64,000 nt of DNA from positions 62,001-126,000 of the forward strand of contig DAOSOK010000005.1 in the NCBI GenBank assembly GCA_035373905.1. The letters run 5' to 3'. The notes under the pieces were generated by a model. That model had not been told where the DNA came from, ran no database searches, and was given only the letters and a program-made list of their open reading frames with translations. Shown in pieces: positions 9,128 through 17,923 of this stretch; position 1 is the first letter of the stretch; each line of letters begins with the position of its first letter. The stretch comes from Candidatus Ozemobacteraceae bacterium (GTDB lineage Bacteria > Muiribacteriota > Ozemobacteria > Ozemobacterales > Ozemobacteraceae). The translations under genes and the position numbers were made by a program.

Positions 9128-9270
9128 CCTGCAGAATGAAAGCCACCCATTCGCCCTGAGCCTGTCGAAGGGCGAAATGAGGAATCATCGGCAAGTGGCT
9201 GTTCGTGCTTCGACAAGCTCAGCACGAACGGAAACACGAAGTTGGTTTTTGATATGCAGGACTCAATAAA
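9128..9270. repeat. REP-like paired palindromes
   Basis: Two head-to-head palindromic units. The left core is TCGCCCTGAGCCTGTCGAAG (9151-9170) and continues to GGCGA; the right core at 9202-9229 reads TTCGTGCTTCGACAAGC then TCAGCACGAA. Each core can fold into a hairpin. The left unit is flanked by AATGAAAGCCACCC; the right is followed by GCAGGACTCAATAAA (9256-9270). The same unit, with both flanks recognisable, recurs at 51293-51350. The TTCGACAAGCTCAG core is common in intergenic palindromes of many bacteria. Confidence 0.75.
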
Positions 9271-9273
9271 ATA

Positions 9274-9307
9274 AGCCGGCCGAAGGCACGCGCCTCCGGC
9301 CGGCTTT
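9274..9307. terminator. Bidirectional rho-independent terminator
   Basis: A 14-bp stem with one mismatch (AGCCGGCCGAAGGC, loop ACGC, then GCCTCCGGCCGGCT). On the minus strand it is followed by TTATTTTATT, so it is a good terminator for the orphan gene ending at 9324; on the plus strand it has only TTT and would be weaker for the gene ending at 9116. Confidence 0.75.
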
Positions 9308-9323
9308 CCCGTTTGGGGCGTGG

Positions 9324-11834
9324 CTACTGATTCATCGGCATCAGAACCGGGCTGTCAAGATCCATCGCCTCGGTATCGCAGACGGGCTGGAAGCCGCCTT
9401 CTTTGAAAACGCCCTGGTACAGTTCGGGGTTCTCGCCGTAGGCAACCTTGATGTCCATCTGGTCTTTGACCTCGTTCCAGCCCTCGAGGATCTCCTTCAG
9501 GCTGGAGATCTCCTGATTGTATTCCTGCAGCAGCTCCGCCGGCGGTTTGACGTGGTAGTCGATCCCCAGGAAGCCGTCGCGTGTGTCGGAGTTGGAACGG
9601 TTTGCGAGGGAGGAGAACTCCTTCGCCTCGTTCAGGTAGAGCTTGTTGAACTTGCGATGCTCCTCGTATGCCGGATAGATGCCGCTCAGCCAGTCGGCGC
9701 CGAGGAAGCCCGAAGAGCCTTTCACGTCGAGGAACGTGCCTTCCTTCAGGTATCTGCGAATGGCGTCGTTGGTGAAATCTTTATCGAAATCGACGTTCAG
9801 AAGCGAGTCTTTTTCGGACCACAGATCGTTCATCAGTTTTGCGGTGTCAAGGTTGTGCTTGATCGTCTGCATGATCAGAACGATCTCGGCGGCCTTCTGC
9901 GAGGTGCTGACCGGTACATACGCGAGAATTTCCTCGAGTTGCGCCTTGTAACGATCGATCATCGCCTTCGGGGTCTTGAGTTTCTTGTCGGATATCTGCC
10001 AGCCGAACGCATCGTGGCATTTCTTATACAGATCGTTGTTGACCACGTCGGGATCGTATTTGTAGGCTTCGAGCAGGCCCGAGAGAGCCCGGCGGATCTG
10101 CTGCGTGCTCTCCAGGCTCTTGACCAGGCCTTCGATGATTTTGTCGTTCTCCTTCATGACCTTTTTCATGCTTTCGCGGGCGATCTCCGCCTGCTTGGCG
10201 AAGAACATCATCTCCTTGGAGCCGATGATGAAGGCGTCGGCCTCGAGTGACTGTTTGAGAAGTTCTTCGCTGTAGGCGCCTGTATCGATGCCCAGGAGGT
10301 AGATATAGTTGAAGGGCGACTGCTCGATGCGCAGACCGACCGCATCGTAGATGCCCTCCTTGAGATTCTTCGCCATGAGATAATTCTTGTACTTCTTTAC
10401 GAGCACGTAGTCGGGATTGAAGAAGACGCGTTTGATGTCGGCGTTCTTGATTTCCTTCTCGTAGCCGTGCGAATCGATCTTGTTGCCGACCCACGAAATA
10501 TAGGTCATCGGATTGATGACGTGGCCGATGGTGCCGAAGAAGCCTCGCTTCTGCGCCTCGTCGCTTTCCTTTTCGTTGGGTTTCCACGACATGTAGTCCG
10601 CCTTCTTGTGCCAAAGCTCCATGAGGCGGGCCATGTCGAAGTCGGGCAGGGTGAAGCCGGTCTGGTTGTAATAGGTCATCAGGACGCCCTGCTTCTCGAG
10701 CTCGGTGTAGACGGCCTTTCCGGCTTCGTACTGCTTCTTGTCCTCATCGGTCGACGGCTGCTGCTCGGCGATATACTGGCCATAGTCGCGCTCGGCCAGG
10801 ATCAGGGATGCGGACTTTTCTTCCTGCTTCAGGCTCGACCGGTTATTGTAGAACGATTCGTATTCCTTGTCGTTCTGCATCAGGAACCAGTGGGAAGCCC
10901 TGTAGGCTTCTTTCCATTTCTTGTTGTGCTCGCCGATGATATCGCCGACGGTTGTCAGAATCATCCAGGCGAGCGTGAGAACCGCGACGACCTGGCCGAC
11001 GACGGGGATGCAGAACATGCAGACGAGGGCTGCCGCGCCGAAGGCGATATCGACGTAGTTTTTCACCATCGAATACGATCCGTAGCGCCCGCCCTGGCGA
11101 TCTTCCGATTTGATGAGCTGCCAGGTCGAGAGGGCCAAGCCCAGCACGGCAAGGCCGATACCGCAGGTCCTCGCGGCGCCCTTCACGTTGGAAATCGTGC
11201 GGCCGGGGCCTGCGTTATGGCCCGTGGTTTTTTTCACCCAGCGAAGATAGGATTTGAAGCCTTCACCGGCGACCTTCGGGTTGTTCCAGCACGGGGGAGG
11301 CGCCATGAACTCGAGGAACGTGAATGCCTTGTTCTTGCCCATTGCCCGGTCGAGCTTGTTCGTCCAGGCGAGGAAACCGTTGAACATGTTGGCGCCGCGG
11401 ATCGAGGGGTTGATTTTGCCGAAAAAGCTGACGGCCAGCGTGGCTTTCTTGGTGAGGCCCTTGATATTTCCCGCCAGGTCCTTCGCCGTGTTCGGCAGGC
11501 CGGAGATGGCCTTTATCGTCGAGTAGAAGCTGAAAACGTCCTGTTGGCCGGCATCCATCATCATATACACGCCTGAAATCGTGCTCAGCCAGTCGCTCCA
11601 CGCCTTGGCCTCGCACTCCTCCTTGGTGGAACCGCGCAGTTCCAGCATGTACTGGAGGTATTCGTCGGGGCTCATGACGTCTTCGATGTTCGCGATGCCG
11701 TTCACCTGTTCGGAGTTCACCGTGGGCGACGGCAGTTCTTCGGCCTGGAGAATCGGCACGATCATCGGTTCGATCATCAGCCAGAACGCAAAAAGCAGGA
11801 TCCATGGGCGTGCCCGGCGAGGAATTCTCAGCAT
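9324..11834 (-). CDS. Large membrane/exported protein of unknown function
   Basis: 836 residues that I do not recognise. It starts with a basic N terminus and a hydrophobic signal (about residues 10-30, ending near LQAEE). Two further hydrophobic segments lie in the first half: CGIGLAVLGLALSTWQLI (about 215-232) and a long Ala/Gly/Val-rich stretch (about 262-298) that could cross the membrane twice. The remainder is charged, helical and coiled-coil-like, with no catalytic motif I can name. The ATG at 11834 follows AAGGAG. It lies 154 bases downstream of the TPR gene of the pseudopilin operon but has its own -10 element and terminator. It may be anchored by the central segments with a large soluble domain. 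Surface or toxin-like roles are possible but unsupported. Confidence 0.7.
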   Translation of the reverse strand: MLRIPRRARPWILLFAFWLMIEPMIVPILQAEELPSPTVNSEQVNGIANIEDVMSPDEYLQYMLELRGSTKEECEAKAWSDWLSTISGVYMMMDAGQQDVFSFYSTIKAISGLPNTAKDLAGNIKGLTKKATLAVSFFGKINPSIRGANMFNGFLAWTNKLDRAMGKNKAFTFLEFMAPPPCWNNPKVAGEGFKSYLRWVKKTTGHNAGPGRTISNVKGAARTCGIGLAVLGLALSTWQLIKSEDRQGGRYGSYSMVKNYVDIAFGAAALVCMFCIPVVGQVVAVLTLAWMILTTVGDIIGEHNKKWKEAYRASHWFLMQNDKEYESFYNNRSSLKQEEKSASLILAERDYGQYIAEQQPSTDEDKKQYEAGKAVYTELEKQGVLMTYYNQTGFTLPDFDMARLMELWHKKADYMSWKPNEKESDEAQKRGFFGTIGHVINPMTYISWVGNKIDSHGYEKEIKNADIKRVFFNPDYVLVKKYKNYLMAKNLKEGIYDAVGLRIEQSPFNYIYLLGIDTGAYSEELLKQSLEADAFIIGSKEMMFFAKQAEIARESMKKVMKENDKIIEGLVKSLESTQQIRRALSGLLEAYKYDPDVVNNDLYKKCHDAFGWQISDKKLKTPKAMIDRYKAQLEEILAYVPVSTSQKAAEIVLIMQTIKHNLDTAKLMNDLWSEKDSLLNVDFDKDFTNDAIRRYLKEGTFLDVKGSSGFLGADWLSGIYPAYEEHRKFNKLYLNEAKEFSSLANRSNSDTRDGFLGIDYHVKPPAELLQEYNQEISSLKEILEGWNEVKDQMDIKVAYGENPELYQGVFKEGGFQPVCDTEAMDLDSPVLMPMNQ

Positions 11835-11948
11835 GTCATATCTCCTTGAAACAACCGTATTTCATCGGTTCTTATTTGCTACGCACGATGGCGGCGAAAG
11901 TTTTGCCGCGCAACAAATTTGTACAGAGTGAAACAAGCCTGTTTTCTG

Positions 11949-11954
11949 ATTATA
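11949..11954 (-). promoter_or_regulatory. Extended -10 promoter for the orphan gene
   Basis: Minus strand reads TGGTATAAT, a perfect -10 with the TGn extension; no good -35 is seen. Start of transcription near 11942 would leave a leader of about 107 bases. The leader begins with GAAAACAGGCTTG, which resembles a stretch at 3442-3458. Confidence 0.5.
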
Positions 11955-11988
11955 CCAATTGTGGTGTGGGGGACTCCCGTCGTTCTTC

Positions 11989-13065
11989 TCATTTCTGTCC
12001 GAGACGTTCGCGGGCGACCCTGGCTTCAAGCTGGTCCTTCCCGCCGTCTTTTTCGATCACCTGCTGATACAGGGCGCGTGCCTCCTCGGCCTTTCCGACG
12101 GCGAAGAGCGCATCGGCATACTCGAGTCCCCAGAGCATGAACGTGCGGTCGTCGGGGTTTGAGTTGATTTTGAAAAGTTCTTGATACATAGTGACTACTT
12201 TATCCGGATGCCCGCCGTTCTTGTAAGCGAGCAGAAGCCGGTTTTTCGCATCGGGAACGATCCGGGAATTCGGATACTTCGTGACGAGATGTTCGAGAAC
12301 CTGGATGACGTCCTCGTATCGCGGTTGATCGTCGGCCATCAGATACAGGTTCGACAGACGCCAGCAGGATTCCACCGCATGATCCGTCGCCGGGCACTTC
12401 TCGATGACCTGCCTGTGCAGTTCCTCGAATCTGGCTGTTTCCCATTTGTCGAGACCGAGCATTTCTTCATACAGCTTTTCCGCCAGTTTTTTTTGTTCTT
12501 CGGGGGAAAGGGGCGTTCCTTCCTTTCCCATGACCGGCCTTTCGAGAGCCGGAACAGGGGCCGTTTCGATCTGCGGGGTGGCCGGAGCGGGGGGCGTTTC
12601 GATCTGCGCGGTGGCCGGAGCGGGCGTTTTCGCCGGAGACGCCGTGCCGCGGTGTTCGAGTTTGTCGAGTTCCCGCCGGGCGAACGAGTTGCCGGCGTCG
12701 ATCTCGAGAACGGTCTTCCAGATCCTGCGGGCGTCGTCCCCTCGCCCCTGCCGGAGAGCGATCAGCGCTTCCAGGTTCAGCAGGGCGGTGCTGCGCGGAA
12801 AGGCTTGCGTGGCTTCCTTCAGCAGTTTTTCGGCTTCGGCGTATCGCTGGAGTTTTCCCAGAAGCGAACCGGTGTCACGATACAGTTCCTCTGACGGAGC
12901 GGCTTTGAGAAGCACGAGATATTTCTCGAGAGCGTCTTCGAATTTGCCGGCCCGCTCGAGAGCCCGGCACTCCTTGAGTGCGTCGGTCGGATCGGCCGCG
13001 GTGACGGGGAACCCGCCGGCGAAGCACAGGACAAAGGCCAGCAACAGGCATGTGAAAGCGCGCAT
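11989..13065 (-). CDS. Exported TPR protein of pseudopilin operon 1
   Basis: 358 residues with a cleavable signal (hydrophobic 5-20, VTAA then DPTDAL). TPR repeats fill residues about 27-140. A Pro/Ala/Thr-rich linker contains the short repeat TPPAPATPQIET, and a second TPR block covers about 190-350. The start follows GGGAGG. It is the last gene of the operon after two pseudopilins, four bases from the previous stop. TPR proteins often act in type IV pilus or type II secretion assembly (PilF-like), so a scaffold role for the pseudopilins is a reasonable inference, not proven. Confidence 0.8.
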   Translation of the reverse strand: MRAFTCLLLAFVLCFAGGFPVTAADPTDALKECRALERAGKFEDALEKYLVLLKAAPSEELYRDTGSLLGKLQRYAEAEKLLKEATQAFPRSTALLNLEALIALRQGRGDDARRIWKTVLEIDAGNSFARRELDKLEHRGTASPAKTPAPATAQIETPPAPATPQIETAPVPALERPVMGKEGTPLSPEEQKKLAEKLYEEMLGLDKWETARFEELHRQVIEKCPATDHAVESCWRLSNLYLMADDQPRYEDVIQVLEHLVTKYPNSRIVPDAKNRLLLAYKNGGHPDKVVTMYQELFKINSNPDDRTFMLWGLEYADALFAVGKAEEARALYQQVIEKDGGKDQLEARVARERLGQK

Positions 13066-13069
13066 CAGG

Positions 13070-13597
13070 CTACCTCCCGAAGGAAAATGATGGTTCGAGA
13101 CACTTGGAATGGAACTGGCAGACGATCGAGAGCTGCGAGCCGGCTCCTTCGCCGACCGCGTCGGATCTGAGCTGCATCGCGACGTTGAGATACTGGAAAT
13201 CGCCGCTGGAGGGAAGCGGCTGGAACAGGAACGACTCGACCTGTCTGGCTCCGTGAAAATCCGATTTTTTCCCGCCCTCCGACCGCGTCAGCGTTTTCGA
13301 CGAGGCATCGAATTCGTAGGAAATCACCTTTTCGGCGCTGCCGTCGAGCGCGACGAACGAAAATGCCGTATCGGTCACCGACGTCAGGGTTTTGAGCGAT
13401 CGCACGTCGGTGCGGAGGCGCTCGACGATCGTATCCATGAGCACCTGCGTGTTGAGCATGTCGGTTCCCTTCTTGAACGAGCGCGTGGTGCGGCTCATGA
13501 TGAGGGTGCCGGCGAGAAGGACGAGGCTGGCGAGCGTCGCCACGATCAGGGTTTCGATGACGGACATGCCGTGCCGTTGCAGGTGCGTCCGCATCAC
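13070..13597 (-). CDS. Minor pseudopilin (PulJ/GspJ-like)
   Basis: 175 residues with a class III prepilin leader: cleavage after Gly10 in HGMSVIETLIV, leaving Met1 and Glu5 of the mature protein, followed by a hydrophobic helix of about 20 residues. The rest is a small globular domain with beta-strand-like sequence. It should be processed by a prepilin peptidase and inserted in a type IV pilus or type II secretion pseudopilus tip. It overlaps the previous gene by four bases. Assignment to the J type rests on position after an I/V-like gene and is tentative. Confidence 0.85.
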   Translation of the reverse strand: MMRTHLQRHGMSVIETLIVATLASLVLLAGTLIMSRTTRSFKKGTDMLNTQVLMDTIVERLRTDVRSLKTLTSVTDTAFSFVALDGSAEKVISYEFDASSKTLTRSEGGKKSDFHGARQVESFLFQPLPSSGDFQYLNVAMQLRSDAVGEGAGSQLSIVCQFHSKCLEPSFSFGR

Positions 13598-14106
13598 TCC
13601 TCCTCCCGGTATTTGATGGCCTTCAGATCGATCGATTGGCGGGACGATTCGCTTCCGTCGTCGATGCGCCAGCTGACCTCGACGGTGAGAAGGAACATCC
13701 GGTCGGCTTCCTCGCCGCTCGCGTTTTTTACGGTGACGCGGGTTTTGAAGAACCTGAACGACTTTCGCAGGTCCTTCTCGATCTCGGATTTCTTCGCCGC
13801 GAGGGAGGCGTGATCGAGAATCGAGACCAGGAGCGAATCCGAAAGGGCGTCGGACCAGCCTTTCGACGCGAGGGCTTTCGCGTTGGCCAGGGACTCGTCG
13901 TACGGCTTCGCGAGCAGCCGGTCCATCAGGCTGGCTGCGAGCTGGCCGGCCATCATGTGCTTGCCGACGGAGTGGGTTCCGCGGGTGGTGGTGAAGCCGA
14001 AGCTGAGCAGGGGGACCATGGCCAGTGAAAAAATGACGAGGCCGACGAGGATCTCGATCATGCTCATGCCGCCGGAAATCCGGCCCCGGAAGGTCGTGTC
14101 GCTCAC
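13594..14106 (-). CDS. Minor pseudopilin (PulI/PilV-like)
   Basis: 170 residues with a prepilin leader GGMSMIEILVGLVIFSLAMV: cleavage after the Gly, Glu5 present, long hydrophobic helix. The C-terminal part carries a beta-rich domain without cysteines. It overlaps both neighbours by four bases, so it is translated as part of operon 16298-11989. Family (type IV pilin-like) is certain from the leader; the exact subtype is inferred from order. Confidence 0.85.
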   Translation of the reverse strand: MSDTTFRGRISGGMSMIEILVGLVIFSLAMVPLLSFGFTTTRGTHSVGKHMMAGQLAASLMDRLLAKPYDESLANAKALASKGWSDALSDSLLVSILDHASLAAKKSEIEKDLRKSFRFFKTRVTVKNASGEEADRMFLLTVEVSWRIDDGSESSRQSIDLKAIKYREEE

Positions 14107-16298
14107 TCCTTCACCTCGTCGGCGGAAAGTCTATAGCCCTCCATATATGATTTGACGCCGACCGCGACGGCAGGCGTGGGATCGGCCATCGCTGGGACGT
14201 AAAAAAAGATCGGATCCTCTCCGGCTCTGCCGAATTCCCGCACCCGCTGGCTGAGATTGGGCGTGTTGACGGCGATGCCGCCGCAGAAAACGGGCCGCTT
14301 CACGGCTTCCCAGGTGACCTGGTCGCACGGGACGCCAACCTTCTCGTTCATCGAGATCAGGTGAACGCCGACCTGTTTGTCGCCCGCGAGCCTGATGGGG
14401 CGGCCCGACAGGCTCACGAACGTCAGGAGTTCCTCCTGCTTCAGCTTGCCGATCTTCTCGATCAGGGCGGTCATCATGGCGTTGTTGTCCTGGTCGAACC
14501 TGATGCCCCTGGTGACATTGCCGAGCGTGATGTCCTGCTCGACGAGGACCACGCCTCCGCGAATGTCGGTCGTCGTGATGTCTTTCAGGGTGAGACTGCC
14601 TTTCACGTAGACGACGCCGTCGACGTGAAACTTCGTCACCCCGTCACCCACGGCCTTCGTGAACGCCGCCTGGTTCGCGAAGGTCCGCATGATACGCGAC
14701 TGGACCGTCGAAAGAGAGGGATCACCAGGACGTTTCTTCGGGTCGATCGCGAACCAGGCCGGCCCGAACGCGTCGAAACGACCTTTCAGGCGCAGGCCGT
14801 CGGCGGGGGCGAATTCGTTGTATCCGAACGGGCGGCGGGTTTTCTTGCTCTCGGGGTTGACGCACAGGTAGGTGTCAAGGGCCGGGCCGCCGGCGTCGAG
14901 CCCGCCCGAGACGACGCGCGACATGAAGTCGCCGTACTGCTGTCCGGGTTCCGCAGGGGTGAACTGGACCTGGCTGACGTTGTTGAACGTCGCGAAGGGG
15001 GGCGGCTGATAATTCCAGTTTGCGTTGTACGGAAGCGACTGGCCGCCTCCCTGCGCCGACGGATACTCGAAAAACGTGATCATCAGAAACCGTCCGAAGA
15101 CCCGCCCGAACACCTCGCGAGCCGGGCCGTAATAAACCCCGTCGGCGGTTTCCGACTCGCCGTTCTTTCCGAACAGTTTCAGCGACGACGCAAGGGCGAG
15201 CGCCTGCGGATTGTCATTGATCAGGGCCTGGAAAGCGGGATCGGGGCCCATGACGTCGCGCAGCGTGCGGAACGAATTGGAGAAGATTCCGTCCTCGGCG
15301 TCGTCGGCGATTTCGTGGCAGAACCCGAGAATGCCGATCTTGGCCATGTGGTTCCGGAGCTTGAGCGGAACGTCGATGCCGCGCAGGCTGATGGGCTTTC
15401 CCGAGTTATCGAGGAAGATGGGCTGAAGTTGGAACTTGTCGCCTTTCCTGTTCACTTTTATCCATTCCGGGAACACCTGCCACAGGTCGCTCATATAGCC
15501 CTGAAAATTTTTCTCTCCGGCGAGGTTGAGATAGATCGGCTTGTCGTCGGCTCCCAGAAAGACGCGGCCGCATTTGTCCTTGTTTCCCTCGACGTTCGGC
15601 GTGGGCCACAGCACCCACGGCTGGCCCTTGTACGCGGAATAGTTGGCCGGAACATCCTTCGGATGCTCGCTCCCCTTCGTGAACGTCAGGTTGATGCGGT
15701 CCTGGCTGCCGAACGGACGCGGCTGCTCGAGATGGAGGCGGTCGCAGAACAGGACGAACTCGCGCAACACGGGGGTCATGCGCATGGCGACGAGAAACGG
15801 CGACCGTACCGCCATGGTATATGGGCGTTTATTGAATTTGATCGAGCAGGAGATCGACAAATACCCGCGTTTTTCGAGTCCGCGCAACTTTTCCGGGAGT
15901 TGGACGATTTCGGGGTAGGGAAGGGCCTTCTGGCCGCGGACGTTGATTTTGGGCGCCCCGACGTGCTCGATGCCGAGTTCCTTCTTCAGACCTGCCAGGA
16001 GCGAGTTGGGCTGAAACGCGTCCGACGGGATCGTGAACTCGCCGGTTCCGGCCTGTCTAAAAAGGTTGTAAATATCGGATGTTGGGTCGTTGGCCTGTCG
16101 CCCGATCTGCCGTATGACGTCTCCGGTATATGACTCGAGATAGTATCGCGCGATCTGGGTGTGGTCGCCGATCGTGAGCAGTTGCGTGTGGCTCGACAGA
16201 CGCCGGGAAAGCGAGAAGGCGAAAACGACGATCACGCTGATCAACCCCAGAAGAATGACCGTGACCGTACCGCGATGCGTTCCGAGCCTGAAAGCCAT
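14103..16298 (-). CDS. Large PilX/GspK-like membrane-anchored protein
   Basis: 731 residues. It begins RGTVTVILLGLISVIVVFAF, a single N-terminal helix like that of PilX/GspK proteins but without the acidic residue at mature position 5. The next segment (SLSRRLSSHTQLLTIGDHTQIARYYLESY) resembles the amphipathic helix that follows in this family. The large remainder has no domain I can name. It is first in the operon and overlaps the next gene by four bases. GspK is normally about 320 residues, so this is more than twice as long. A pseudopilus-tip role is inferred from position and N terminus. Confidence 0.7.
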   Translation of the reverse strand: MAFRLGTHRGTVTVILLGLISVIVVFAFSLSRRLSSHTQLLTIGDHTQIARYYLESYTGDVIRQIGRQANDPTSDIYNLFRQAGTGEFTIPSDAFQPNSLLAGLKKELGIEHVGAPKINVRGQKALPYPEIVQLPEKLRGLEKRGYLSISCSIKFNKRPYTMAVRSPFLVAMRMTPVLREFVLFCDRLHLEQPRPFGSQDRINLTFTKGSEHPKDVPANYSAYKGQPWVLWPTPNVEGNKDKCGRVFLGADDKPIYLNLAGEKNFQGYMSDLWQVFPEWIKVNRKGDKFQLQPIFLDNSGKPISLRGIDVPLKLRNHMAKIGILGFCHEIADDAEDGIFSNSFRTLRDVMGPDPAFQALINDNPQALALASSLKLFGKNGESETADGVYYGPAREVFGRVFGRFLMITFFEYPSAQGGGQSLPYNANWNYQPPPFATFNNVSQVQFTPAEPGQQYGDFMSRVVSGGLDAGGPALDTYLCVNPESKKTRRPFGYNEFAPADGLRLKGRFDAFGPAWFAIDPKKRPGDPSLSTVQSRIMRTFANQAAFTKAVGDGVTKFHVDGVVYVKGSLTLKDITTTDIRGGVVLVEQDITLGNVTRGIRFDQDNNAMMTALIEKIGKLKQEELLTFVSLSGRPIRLAGDKQVGVHLISMNEKVGVPCDQVTWEAVKRPVFCGGIAVNTPNLSQRVREFGRAGEDPIFFYVPAMADPTPAVAVGVKSYMEGYRLSADEVKE

Positions 16299-16390
16299 GG
16301 CGAAAGTATACCCCCTTGGCCCCGTTCTCGTCCACGAATCTCGACGGGACGGGCGTATTCGGCTTCCGAGACCGGACGAAACCTTCTCAC

Positions 16391-16419
16391 TTGCCAGTGC
16401 GTATCGCCTGCTCTAGAAT
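16391..16419 (+). promoter_or_regulatory. Sigma-70-type promoter, possible leaderless start
   Basis: TTGCCA (16391-16396), a 17-base spacer and TAGAAT (16414-16419), five of six matches each. Seven bases after the -10 is position 16426, the A of the ATG of the channel gene, which also has no ribosome binding site. A leaderless mRNA is therefore likely. Confidence 0.6.
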
Positions 16420-16425
16420 ACGCGC

Positions 16426-17904
16426 ATGAATTCAGCGCCCGTGCCTCCAGCCAACGGCTTTGCGCCTCCGTGCGGCGACTGTCCGACCCGACAGGCGAAA
16501 CTGCATCCGGAGCGGCGCAAACATCCGAAAATTCGGGCGATCGTCGATCATCCGGTATTTGTGGCGATCATTGTCGGCCTGATCCTCCTGTCCGTCGTCC
16601 TCATCCTTGTCGAGACGTTCGGAGGGCTCACGCCGGAAGCCAACTTCGACATCGAGATCGTCAATGACGTCATCACGATGATTTTCGTCGTCGAACTTCT
16701 GATGAGATGGCTTGTCAGCCAGACCACCGGGCATTTTTTCAGGCGCCACTGGATCGATGTGCTTGCCGTGCTTCCCCTCCTGCGCGTGTTCCGCCTCGGG
16801 CGCGTGTTTCAACTCGTCCGTATCGTGAGGGTTTTTTCCCTCGCCACGGTTCTGCAGCGGCGGCTCGCCGTTTTCGGGGCGATTCTGGAGGGGCGGACGC
16901 TGGAATACGCGGTCATTCTCTCGTTCATGTTTTTTGCGGTCATTTTCGGAGGCGTCGGTTTTTCGCAGTATGAGGTGGGGCTCGACGCCGAACTGAAGAC
17001 GCCGGGCGATGCGTTATGGAAGTCCCTGTTCACGCTTTTGTCCGGGGAATACGCGAGTTACCCCGCTTCGCTCGGCGGCAAGATCGTATTCGCGATCATG
17101 CTGCTGTTCGGCATGGGAACCTTCGCGATGCTTACCGGTACCTTTTCGGCCCTGATGATCCAGAAGCTCAAGGAGAATGCGATGCAGCGGACCGCCAATC
17201 CCGAAGACCTGAACGGACATATCATCATCTGCGGATTCAGCGCGAAGATTGCGATTCTGGTCGCGGAGTTTTCGTCCGAGCCGAAACTCGCCGAAACGGA
17301 TATCCTGATTGTGTCCCAACTTGCCGACATCAACGAGCTTCGAAGCAAACGCGTGCGTACGGATCGTCTCACGATCATGAAAGAGGATTTCACCCAGATG
17401 GACACTCTGCTTCGCGCCGGCATCAAGCGCGCCAGAACGGCGATTATCCTCTCCGAACACGGGGAAAACCGGTCGACGCAGGACATCGATGCCCGCACGA
17501 TCCTCTGCGGTCTCACGATCGAACGTCTGAATCCCGGCATTCACACGTCCGCTGAATTATATAATGCAGAGTATGCAGATCATCTCACCACTGCCGGCGT
17601 CGAGGACGTCGTCATCCAGGGCGACGTCTCTGGCCGTCTCCTCGCGCGAGTGGCGATGCAGCAGGGACTTCTCGGTTTCTTCAGGGATCTGCTGACGAAC
17701 CAGAGCGGAAACGGGCTCACGTTCATGCCGGTTCCTGAAAAACTCGTCGGCGCCGATGTCGAGGAGGCCTTGGGAACCCTCAGAAAAGACCGGGATGCCA
17801 TTCTTGTTGCCGTCAAGCCCGAAGATGAACCGTTGATCGTAAATCCGCGGGGGCGGAAACTCGAGAAAGACGATCAGTTGCTCCTGATCCTTCCAATCGC
17901 ATGA
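16426..17904 (+). CDS. Voltage-gated-type ion channel with C-terminal RCK domain and unusual pore
   Basis: 492 residues. S1 (about 44-64), S2 (76-96) and S3 (108-121) are followed by an S4 with repeated arginines (R120, R123, R126, R132, R135), then S5 (161-183), pore (195-212) and S6 (221-246). The C terminus is an RCK/TrkA-N domain (HIIICGFSAK at 265-274) and a TrkA-C-like domain (about 410-490). The RCK loop is GFSAK, not GxGxxG, so NAD binding is doubtful, as in ion-gated RCKs. The selectivity filter, TVGYG in potassium channels, is replaced by LLSGEYASY (204-212), so ion selectivity is uncertain. MurJ follows after 19 bases. Confidence 0.88.
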   Translation: MNSAPVPPANGFAPPCGDCPTRQAKLHPERRKHPKIRAIVDHPVFVAIIVGLILLSVVLILVETFGGLTPEANFDIEIVNDVITMIFVVELLMRWLVSQTTGHFFRRHWIDVLAVLPLLRVFRLGRVFQLVRIVRVFSLATVLQRRLAVFGAILEGRTLEYAVILSFMFFAVIFGGVGFSQYEVGLDAELKTPGDALWKSLFTLLSGEYASYPASLGGKIVFAIMLLFGMGTFAMLTGTFSALMIQKLKENAMQRTANPEDLNGHIIICGFSAKIAILVAEFSSEPKLAETDILIVSQLADINELRSKRVRTDRLTIMKEDFTQMDTLLRAGIKRARTAIILSEHGENRSTQDIDARTILCGLTIERLNPGIHTSAELYNAEYADHLTTAGVEDVVIQGDVSGRLLARVAMQQGLLGFFRDLLTNQSGNGLTFMPVPEKLVGADVEEALGTLRKDRDAILVAVKPEDEPLIVNPRGRKLEKDDQLLLILPIA

Positions 17905-17923
17905 TCGGGCGGCCTGCGTTCCT

